Source: Methyloradius palustris
GTDB lineage: Bacteria > Pseudomonadota > Gammaproteobacteria > Burkholderiales > Methylophilaceae
NCBI RefSeq assembly: GCF_019703875.1
Contig: NZ_AP024110.1
Span: 2,604,001-2,668,000 of the forward strand
Length of the DNA: 64,000 nt
Direction of reading: 5' to 3'
The notes below the pieces were generated by a model that ran no database searches, had not been told where the DNA came from, and was given only the letters and a program-made list of their open reading frames with translations. Below, one piece after another: positions 43,823 through 51,627 of this stretch. A program made the translations under genes and the position numbers. Positions within the stretch are counted from its first letter, which is position 1. Each line of letters starts with the position of its first letter.

Positions 43823-46084
43823 TTATAATCTCTTCGTTGCGTTGATCGGAATACGCATGCGAATTTCGGTACCTTTACCTGGCCCACTTATAATTTCTAG
43901 TTCGCCCTGTAGCACTTGCATGCGCTCACGCATACCTATAAGACCAAAAGCATTCTCTCTTAGAGCCGCTTCTGTATTGAATCCCAGGCCATTATCTCTA
44001 ATTTTTAATAAAAGATGTTGTGGTTCAAAAAATAAATTGATCAACACTTTACTGGCTTGAGAATGACGCATCACATTGGTTAATGCTTCTTGTACCATAC
44101 GGAATATGACCAACGCGCGCAATGATTCTATCTCGGGGACTTGCTGTTGTAAGGTCTCAACTTGCGACATCTCAAGATTACAGGCAATTTCTGTGTTGCT
44201 ATAAAAATCCGCTGCTAAACATTCCAGCGCATAAATAATTCCATGATCAAACACAACGGGCCTGAGCTGGGTGATCAGATTTCTGACAGACTCTATCGCT
44301 TGGTCTGCCACCTCAACCATCTTCTTAGCTTTCGCACACAAATCTAGATTGCTACCACCATACTCATATTCAATCATTGATGCATGCAGCCGCAATACGT
44401 TGATGAGTTGTCCTAAGTCATCATGGATTTCTTGTGCTATATGCTTACGCTCTTCTTCTCGTCCAGCTTCGCGTCTAGCAGTAAGTTCTTGTAACTGTGT
44501 ATTGAGTTCACCAAGCTCCATAATCACTTTTTTGAACATATTAGTTTCATGACCAATCCCCAATATGCTAACTACATTACCAACATCATCAAACTCAGGT
44601 ACCAGATACATCTCTTGGAACAGCAGTTCTCCATCGCCGACCTGCCATTTAATGAAGAAATTTTCAGGTTGTTTAAACTGAATCACACGTTCTAGATAGC
44701 GCTTAAAATCTGCCGCAGAAATACGTTTATTCATCGACCATACTTCATCAATACTTTTATTGAGTATCTGATCAATCTCCAAATCTAAGACTTCAGCATA
44801 GAGTCGATTAACGTAAATTCGGCGAAATGAAGTATCGTAACGCACTAATATATAGGGGAAATTATCCGCCAGTGTACGAAATTCGCGTTCACGCTCACGA
44901 ATTATTTGTTCATTTTTTTTGAGTTGCGTAATGTCACGGCCAAGAGTTAATACAGACTTTAAATTACCCTGAATATCAAACTCGGGAATAATCTTGACGC
45001 TATGTATTTGAGCGTGACTGTCTTGCTTAGGCACTAGTACTTCGATCTCACATGGCAATTTATGGCTAATCACTTGTGCTAGCGACTTGTAATAAATCTC
45101 GAATGTAGGATATTGCGTGACTGGTAAAAGCTCTGAGAGTAATTGTCCAGAAATCTCACTACTGGGCATACCCAAAGTCTTACCCATCTGCTGGTTAGCG
45201 TAGATAACACGACTACTAAGATCATGCCTTAAGATGTTGTCAGGGATATTCTCACTAAGGCTAAAAAATATATCTTCTTGCGCACGTAAATCTGCCTCAA
45301 TACATACCCGCTGTATATTTTCCAGTTCTAGTAATTGATTTTTATTTGTTAGTTCGGCGGTATTTTCAGCAACACGCCTATCTAGGTATTCATTTTGGGT
45401 TTTCAGCGCAGCGTACTGACGTTCATTCAGCAGCAAGATAAACGCCAACGTCTTACTCATTTCAATAACGAAATGACTGATGATGGAAAAGATGATGAGC
45501 CATTTACTGCTCATTGAATCAAGATGAAATGCTTTATTGGATAGCGTTAAGGCCATCACAGAAAGGCTATAAATAAATTGCCAAAGCATCAATACAAATA
45601 GAAGTTTTGCACCACGATATTGTTTTGCCAAAGGATGAATGGCAATACTTGAAATGATACAAATGAGTGATGTTGCAACAAGCAATATCAGATGACTGGT
45701 CGCCTCTGAAGATGCAGTTTTAGTCGCAAAACCAATCAATAACGGCAATACAATAATAACTCCCACCAATACTAATCTTGGCAGTACTATCTGCCGCAAC
45801 TTCAAAATGGCAATCAAGCTAAGTAAAAGACTCAAACTAAGTAATAAAGGTAAGCAGAAATTGGTATTCATGCTTGAGAAATTCCCAGGCAACGATTGCT
45901 CAATCGACCAACCGTATTGAGTCAGACTCAGTGCGCGAGAAAGAGCTAAGACAATATCTGCCGCTATCCAAATCAACAGGGAATAAGCATCCCCATTATT
46001 GAAATACCGTAATAAAAATGAAAATATAATGAGCACAAGCCCAATAAGAGTAGATGCAAAAACTATGGAAGGTATATCAACCAT
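43823..46084 (-). CDS. Membrane PAS histidine kinase (NarX/DegS type)
   Basis: 753 residues: an N-terminal integral membrane region of seven or so helices (about 5-225), a coiled coil, two PAS domains (about 275-400 and 405-525), a HisKA_3 dimerisation domain with the phospho-His in ERKHIAQEIHDDLGQ (near 550), and an HATPase_c domain (IRDNGLGFN, GLIGMRERM). No periplasmic sensor loop is obvious, so the membrane part may sense directly. Confidence 0.93.
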   Translation of the reverse strand: MVDIPSIVFASTLIGLVLIIFSFLLRYFNNGDAYSLLIWIAADIVLALSRALSLTQYGWSIEQSLPGNFSSMNTNFCLPLLLSLSLLLSLIAILKLRQIVLPRLVLVGVIIVLPLLIGFATKTASSEATSHLILLVATSLICIISSIAIHPLAKQYRGAKLLFVLMLWQFIYSLSVMALTLSNKAFHLDSMSSKWLIIFSIISHFVIEMSKTLAFILLLNERQYAALKTQNEYLDRRVAENTAELTNKNQLLELENIQRVCIEADLRAQEDIFFSLSENIPDNILRHDLSSRVIYANQQMGKTLGMPSSEISGQLLSELLPVTQYPTFEIYYKSLAQVISHKLPCEIEVLVPKQDSHAQIHSVKIIPEFDIQGNLKSVLTLGRDITQLKKNEQIIREREREFRTLADNFPYILVRYDTSFRRIYVNRLYAEVLDLEIDQILNKSIDEVWSMNKRISAADFKRYLERVIQFKQPENFFIKWQVGDGELLFQEMYLVPEFDDVGNVVSILGIGHETNMFKKVIMELGELNTQLQELTARREAGREEERKHIAQEIHDDLGQLINVLRLHASMIEYEYGGSNLDLCAKAKKMVEVADQAIESVRNLITQLRPVVFDHGIIYALECLAADFYSNTEIACNLEMSQVETLQQQVPEIESLRALVIFRMVQEALTNVMRHSQASKVLINLFFEPQHLLLKIRDNGLGFNTEAALRENAFGLIGMRERMQVLQGELEIISGPGKGTEIRMRIPINATKRL

Positions 46085-46324
46085 ATTGATTCAGAGAGAC
46101 AGGCGCTGGCATTGAGGTGTAGTCATGACAGCTCCAGTCAACCGTCATGAATTAAGGATGGCGGCTAATAGCGAACAAAGTTCGGCTGAAACAAAGGCGC
46201 AGACGAACGCATTTGTGCCGTAGATCCGATTCGCTGGAGATATAAGGCAGAATGGTTAATTGACTTGATATTTATCATACTAATCATACTACTTTTGACG
46301 AATATAGATGTCAACAACTGAAAC

Positions 46325-46669
46325 TTATACTTTTACGGAATGTTTTTTCAGATAAAGATAAATGGCGGAATTTAGGGCAGCGCTCATACTGATCGGCAAC
46401 CCGTTCTTTATTTGCAGGTGACCACAAACATTTAGGATGGCACGCTTCTTCGAGTCCGGCATTCTAATGGTGAACGCCTTCCAAGGACCTAGGAAAGGTG
46501 GTGGTATCTGCAACTCAAGGGAGAGTTCCAAATATTGATCAATCGCTTCAAGAATCAACGTATTGATAGATTTCTTATTTCCATTGATAGCAGATTTTCC
46601 AGACAACTTGGTCAGCCCGATCCGAGAGGACTCCATCAGTTGGAACATGCTGACTTTCAGAGCACTCAT
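46325..46669 (-). CDS. Hypothetical protein with two ribbon-helix-helix-like repeats
   Basis: 114 residues from ATG at 46669 (a GTG at 46714 would add 15). Two sections look like ribbon-helix-helix units: GNKKSINTLILEAIDQYLEL and, after FTIRMPDSKKRA, ISMSAALNSAIYLYLKK. A single-chain pseudo-dimer binding DNA is possible. First gene of the accessory zone; no partner recognised. Confidence 0.55.
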   Translation of the reverse strand: MSALKVSMFQLMESSRIGLTKLSGKSAINGNKKSINTLILEAIDQYLELSLELQIPPPFLGPWKAFTIRMPDSKKRAILNVCGHLQIKNGLPISMSAALNSAIYLYLKKHSVKV

Positions 46670-47082
46670 TTGTAATTCTTCTTTCACGACTATGATTCTA
46701 GTATTTCTTGTCACCCCAAAGATGCGCTTACCAGCGGATTATGTGAGAGATACACTTCATGGTATATCGCTCTGTATAAAATTGTGAGTGCAAGTCTATT
46801 TACGGCACGTATCATCATATCTTCAGCTTTTCTCATCGGATTACTGAAGCTGTTCACTCAATTTAGTAAGTTATACAGTTTTTCAAAATACTCGAATTCA
46901 TATTCAGTTATAAATCCAAGCCAGTTTTAATTTCTGCCATGCAGTTCATGGGAAAAGATGAAACCAAAGTTCCCCACGAGATATACCTAAACATAAACAA
47001 GCTCTACAAGGTTGGTCGCCCATGTTTGATGAGCAGGCTCCACGGTGAACCCCAAAAATAAGATATATAAGCTCAGCGGTAG
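46670..47082. other. Gene-free stretch
   Basis: No convincing ORF or structure; AT-rich, with only short overlapping reading frames on both strands. It probably contains the joint to the MarR fragment. Confidence 0.4.
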
Positions 47083-47424
47083 ATGATTTTGTCGATTCAA
47101 ATAAATGTCGTAAATCCGCGAATCTCGAATGCTGAGTTGGCGCGCGCAGCATTCGTGACGCCTCAGACCATGCAGGGAATCCTCGTCAATCTCGAACGTG
47201 GAGGCCTTATTGTGCGACGGCCGCGACCAGAGCATGGCCGGGCAATCATGACCGAGTTGACGATGGCTGGTCAAAAAGTCGTTACCGAAGGAGCGAAAGC
47301 TGCCGATGCAGTGGAAAACCAATTGCTCTCTATGCTGACAATAGAAGAGGCCAGGCTTCTTTGCGAGTTACTCAAGCGTTGTGCCGTTGCCCTGGACGAC
47401 AAGTCATCGTCTTTGCGTCGGTAA
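47083..47424 (+). pseudogene. MarR-family regulator, C-terminal fragment
   Basis: 113 residues matching the recognition helix, wing and C-terminal helix of MarR regulators: LARAAFVTPQTMQGILVNLERGGLIVRRPRPEHGRAIMTELTMAG. The usual ~35-40 N-terminal residues with the first dimerisation helix are missing, and the few codons before the similarity do not resemble the family. Its GC content is visibly higher than its surroundings, a sign of an imported, truncated gene. Confidence 0.7.
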
Positions 47425-47518
47425 ACTCTTTAATTGAGTGTCTGCTATCGACCCCAAGCGGACATTGTAAATATTTTCAACTTTGTCAGTTCGCATAAGG
47501 ATGTTGCGCCAAGTTTGA

Positions 47519-47561
47519 GTTGTAGTAACTGGGATCGAACCCCGGACAAACGGATTATGAG
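47519..47561 (-). other. tRNA(CAT)-like 3' fragment
   Basis: On the minus strand, CTCATAATCCGTTTGTC is an anticodon-loop (CAU) to variable-loop sequence typical of tRNA-Met/Ile2, followed by a T-arm-like GGGGTTCGATCCC. The 5' half, the matching anticodon stem strand and a proper acceptor are absent, so it is not a functional tRNA. It may mark an old attachment or recombination site. Confidence 0.4.
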
Positions 47562-47842
47562 TACAGGTAACACACTAAGTAATATTCAAGTATCTAGAAG
47601 ATTTATAACGGTATTTTCTTCTGCTTTACACCTACTTTGCCAGAACCGAACGAATCTCGAACTTAATTTCAGTATTGCACTTATTATATTTTATATATTT
47701 CTAAGTAAAACAATTGATTACATAGTAATGGCGACCGAAAATTTACTGATCGGTTGTATCGAGACGCTTGTAAACTGCCAATAATTGACTTGGTATTTGG
47801 TAACTGATAAGTTTTGATTTTGCTTCTCTCTGGGGAAATCAA

Positions 47843-49879
47843 ATGGGCCAAGATCGGGTATTCAGGATAGGTTTGACCATGTCTGGGGCAATCTCTGCTG
47901 GCGCATATACAGCTGGGGTTTTCGATTTTCTAATAACGGCTCTTGATGCTTGGGAAAAAGCTCGTGAGGAACCCAATACACCTAGCCATCATGCACCCAT
48001 TACAGCTATTACAGGGGCTTCAGCTGGAGGTATGACTGCTGTACTGGGATTAATGGCACTTGGACGTGAATTACAACCCACAGAAAAAAGAACTGCTAGC
48101 GAAAGTACAATTAATTGCGTACTTCCAAGTCTTTATAAAGCTTGGGTTGAGCAGGTTAGTATGGTTGCAGCAGAAGCTGGCGCAATTGACTTATTGTCGA
48201 ATGAAGACATCAAAGACGGCAAAATACGTTCTTTACTAAATTCAAAACTTCTGGACAATATCTGCAGCCTTGCTTTACACGTTCCAGAACCGTCGCCATC
48301 AGTCTCTCCCTATGCATTCTTGGCCGAACCTTTGCATGTTTACGTTACCCTCACCAATTTACGCGGCATAGAGTACGACATCAGTTTTGGGCCCAACGAT
48401 ATGTACCATTATCGAATGCTTAGTCACGGAGATAACAAGCATTACATCATAACGGGTATAGGAAATAACAAAGTCGCTGCCAGCAATTGGGCAGCTATTG
48501 ACCCAGGTACACCGCTAAAAATTAGTGATCTTAATTTAGCTGGGGGACCAAGCCCAGGATGGCAAGAAATGTGTAATGCAGCACTAGGCACGGGTGCTTT
48601 TCCAGTTGGCCTAGCATCCCGAATCCAGTCCACAGTTACCGGAAATTATCAAGGACGCCAATGGGCTATCCCTACTCCAATAGGTGCCGGTACTTTTATT
48701 AATCCAGTTTGGCCAGATAGGTGGGGAGCTAACCAAGCTTTTAGCTATGTGAACGTTGATGGTGGTGTGATTAATAACGATCCTTTTGAGCTAGCCCGTT
48801 ATTCAATCAAAGAACTTGGAGAGGATAACCCTCGGACTGCGAAGGATGCTGATCGTGCTGTAATAATGGTGGCTCCTTTTCCAGAGGGATATAATTTTCC
48901 TCCGACGGATAGTCTTGATGATGGCCTGATTTCAATTATTAAGTCGCTCATTCCAACCTTGATTCAACAGGCTAGATTTAAACCTGCTGAACTAGTAGCT
49001 GCAGCCCATCCAGAAGTTTATAGCCGTTTTCTAATCTCTCCGAGTCGAGATGGTGGGAATACCGTAAGTTCGGATAACATTGCTTGTGGTTTACTGGGAG
49101 GGTTTGGTGGCTTTCTTGACCAGAGTTTTCGAGAGCATGATTTTCAACTTGGTCAAAGAAATTGCCAGCAATTTCTAAGAAAGCATTTCACGCTTCCTGA
49201 TAACAATGTTGTGATGGGGGGTGGCGATACAAATGCCAGTGGCATGACCTTTTTACCGATTATTCCGTTGCTTAACAATACAGGAGTCGAAATTGTCGAG
49301 CCGAACTGGCCGCGAATGAAAATGACTGCTTACTTAACCCTAATTAACCGTATTGCGACTCGTGCTGATAGTGTAGTTCCATTGCTACTTAAACAGGAGG
49401 TTAGTTCGGGAATAATGCGCGGTTTTGCTTCCATTATGTGGAAGTTTATTCCCTTCATCTCCCTTAAGAGTAAAGTAGTGAACACCGTAAAATTGCTAAT
49501 TCTTGCACACCTGATTCTCCGAGATCAAATTGAAGACGGTCTAGATTCACAATTTAATCCTACGGATTCAAATCGACTGCGTAACTACTCAGCACAACAA
49601 CGGCAAATTTTGGTTACGCTGGCTGCACCAGGCTTCGATCTTAGAACTATCTCGGGAATCGCAAATGAAACAGGGCTCCCAAACGATATTATTACTACAA
49701 CCTTGAACGGTGCCTGCGATTTACCAGACAACGCCGTGCATAAGGTTTGGAAGTCAGACATTAAGTCAAATACAGGTGAAGCGTGCTATACCTTATATTC
49801 CCGGCGTCTTGGTTTACTTAAAACTTTGCCACTGATTGGTGGGGTGTTGCGGAAAATTGACAGCGTGAGCATAGATTGA
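47843..49879 (+). CDS. Patatin-like phospholipase
   Basis: 678 residues. The N-terminal patatin domain has an oxyanion-type loop (SGAISAGAY, 14-22), nucleophile S60 in GASAGG, and catalytic D306 in VDGGVINNDP, spanning about 1-400. The C-terminal third is different: a possible short membrane-associated stretch (about 520-545) and a winged-helix-like segment (YSAQQRQILVTLAAPGFDLRTISGIANETGLP). Patatin enzymes hydrolyse membrane lipids; some act as defence or toxin effectors, but no cyclase or sensor gene adjoins. AT-rich compared with the che region. Confidence 0.85.
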   Translation: MGQDRVFRIGLTMSGAISAGAYTAGVFDFLITALDAWEKAREEPNTPSHHAPITAITGASAGGMTAVLGLMALGRELQPTEKRTASESTINCVLPSLYKAWVEQVSMVAAEAGAIDLLSNEDIKDGKIRSLLNSKLLDNICSLALHVPEPSPSVSPYAFLAEPLHVYVTLTNLRGIEYDISFGPNDMYHYRMLSHGDNKHYIITGIGNNKVAASNWAAIDPGTPLKISDLNLAGGPSPGWQEMCNAALGTGAFPVGLASRIQSTVTGNYQGRQWAIPTPIGAGTFINPVWPDRWGANQAFSYVNVDGGVINNDPFELARYSIKELGEDNPRTAKDADRAVIMVAPFPEGYNFPPTDSLDDGLISIIKSLIPTLIQQARFKPAELVAAAHPEVYSRFLISPSRDGGNTVSSDNIACGLLGGFGGFLDQSFREHDFQLGQRNCQQFLRKHFTLPDNNVVMGGGDTNASGMTFLPIIPLLNNTGVEIVEPNWPRMKMTAYLTLINRIATRADSVVPLLLKQEVSSGIMRGFASIMWKFIPFISLKSKVVNTVKLLILAHLILRDQIEDGLDSQFNPTDSNRLRNYSAQQRQILVTLAAPGFDLRTISGIANETGLPNDIITTTLNGACDLPDNAVHKVWKSDIKSNTGEACYTLYSRRLGLLKTLPLIGGVLRKIDSVSID

Positions 49880-50046
49880 GCAGGGTCTAAAGCACATTTG
49901 AATCACTAGATTAATTTTCCGACATAATAAATCAACGCATCAAGTTTTATTTTCATACAATATCAATACAACTAAAATCATCATATTAGGTGGCGGTATA
50001 CGACTTCAGTGTCCTGTTGAAGGATACTTAGAGCTATTGCAGATTG

Positions 50047-50481
50047 TTATGTGTATCGACGCCAACCGAAGGCTGCTAACATTGCGACGATGAAAGCCAC
50101 CATAAATGCAAGGAAGCGAAACGAATTTTCAAGAGCCATAGCAGGTTCTGGTTTAAGCAGTGAAGTTAGTAGCGGATCAATTTTTGCTAGGGCATACCCT
50201 GAAATTCCAGCTGCTGTAGCCTTGGCATAGGACTGAAACTGGTCCTTTTCGTCAGGCATGGGTGATATGAATATTCCTATAACCCAGCCAAGTGCCCCGC
50301 CCGCAAGGATTATAGCTACAGTTAGAGCGTATTCATGATTGTCAGCAGCAATGACCCAACCGAAAAAGAAAAGAGCTACAACAAAACCGATCACAACCCC
50401 TAAAGTTGTCCGCATTTTCCATGGGGCAATCTCCTGAATTCTAGAGTCACCTGTATTAAACGTGTTCGTGTTTTTAGGCAT
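50047..50481 (-). CDS. Hypothetical membrane protein
   Basis: 144 residues: a polar N-terminus of ~22, then hydrophobic segments near 26-46, 52-72 and 119-139, with a polar loop PMPDEKDQFQSYAKA between. A GGGGGA ribosome site precedes the ATG. Convergent with the patatin gene. No family recognised. Confidence 0.65.
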   Translation of the reverse strand: MPKNTNTFNTGDSRIQEIAPWKMRTTLGVVIGFVVALFFFGWVIAADNHEYALTVAIILAGGALGWVIGIFISPMPDEKDQFQSYAKATAAGISGYALAKIDPLLTSLLKPEPAMALENSFRFLAFMVAFIVAMLAAFGWRRYT

Positions 50482-51044
50482 AACAATCCCCCTTATGAAG
50501 GCAAACCGTTAATATCAAGATATAAGCGCCAGTATAACAATACAGACATCTACGCTTTAACTTGTTTTTCTTTCTATATCCGATAGTTAGGCATGTTCTA
50601 AGTATTATAATAATTAATAGCAGGAATGGATGCAAACTCTACTAGCATAGTGAGAGTTTTGATGGGGTAAATGGCTGCTATTGGCCGAAAGCAGTCCCTG
50701 AAGTCATTTGATATTGCTACTTAAACTTGGGATTAGAGTGGCATTTTAAAATTGGAACAATTTACTATTTGGGATTGCAATCAGCAGACATCTTGTTTAG
50801 TGAAAGAAACTACACTAACATTCAATATAGACGGGTAAATCCTTATACGTGCCTTAGGTGTTTCCTTCCATCGGTTGGTGATAAGCCTAGGGGCAAGAGC
50901 GTATCTGGGGCCGTCTTTTTTCTGCCCGTCAGTTTCTGATTCTCGCAATACATCCTCTCAACACTCACCCTAAGATAAAACCAAAAAAATCGAATATCTT
51001 TTTCAATATTTCTCAGATGGTATAGTTCAGAAGTCTCATCGTTG
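50482..51044. other. Gene-free stretch with hairpin copy B
   Basis: About 560 bp. At 50661-50707 lies the hairpin GCTATTGGCCGAAAGC (core 50677-50692), the exact complement of the core at 30336-30351. A short frame at 50727-50939 has no coding character. Confidence 0.55.
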
Positions 51045-51329
51045 TTAATTATTATGGCTCGGTTGAATTCTTGGAAGAGCCATCAAATCCTTCATGTACT
51101 GCGTAGGCTCAGTGTTTTCACCAAGTATCTTTACGAGGGCAAGTTGACCTTCTCTTGAGAGGGTAATCGTATGATGCTCTTGTAATACAAGACCCGACTT
51201 TTCGATGACGGCTTCAAGAATGAAATCTGTCACAGTGACACCTTTTATGGCTGCTGCTGTCTCTATTAGGTCTTTGACCGATGCTGTTGTCTTCAGCCCA
51301 ATACGTGTCATTCGAGATGTGTTAGTCAT
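51045..51329 (-). CDS. DUF1778-type antitoxin-like protein (orphan)
   Basis: 94 residues with the ribbon-helix-helix pattern of TacA/DUF1778 antitoxins (MTRIGLKTTASVKDLIETAAAIKGVTVTDFILEAV) and the C-terminal LQEHHTITLSREGQLALVKIL that normally wraps the GNAT toxin. No GNAT toxin gene follows in the 560 bp downstream. Sits at the end of the tni gene run. Confidence 0.75.
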   Translation of the reverse strand: MTNTSRMTRIGLKTTASVKDLIETAAAIKGVTVTDFILEAVIEKSGLVLQEHHTITLSREGQLALVKILGENTEPTQYMKDLMALPRIQPSHNN

Positions 51330-51344
51330 CAGTCATTTCCGATA

Positions 51345-51566
51345 CTACATCAAGGATGATGACTTGATAAGTTTACCTTTGGGAAGAAATGGCTTAGCTT
51401 CCTGTTTGATCCACGTGATATCCGCTTTAGATAGCGGACCATCGTCAAGCTCGTAAGGGATGGCATGAGACTTCTCCTTACGCATACCATCGTCAATGGA
51501 ACCTGCCATGGGTCTCTCTCTTCCAACAAACTCTGCTGTCGTTTCTTTAATGATTTTGGTCTTCAT
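51345..51566 (-). CDS. Small hypothetical protein downstream of tniQ
   Basis: About 73 residues from ATG at 51566 (MKTKIIKETTAEFVGRERP...); an earlier start would overlap the end of tniQ by about 40 bp. Charged and mostly polar, ending KGKLIKSSSLM. No family recognised; co-directional with tniQ and the antitoxin-like gene. Confidence 0.45.
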   Translation of the reverse strand: MKTKIIKETTAEFVGRERPMAGSIDDGMRKEKSHAIPYELDDGPLSKADITWIKQEAKPFLPKGKLIKSSSLM

Positions 51567-51627
51567 TTGGCTACTATAATCCGATGTTTCAGTAGATTCA
51601 ATATAAAGCCTTTTGACGATAAATGGT

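Noticed and set aside
47434..47784. 116-residue ORF spanning the tRNA-like fragment
   Set aside because: It reads through the tRNA-like remnant and shows no protein family features.
47843..49879. CBASS effector (CapV-type) call for the patatin
   Set aside because: No cGAS/DncV-like cyclase, Cap2/Cap3 or sensor gene is near.
50727..50939. 70-residue ORF on the plus strand
   Set aside because: No coding signature; it lies in a gene-free stretch and has no ribosome site.
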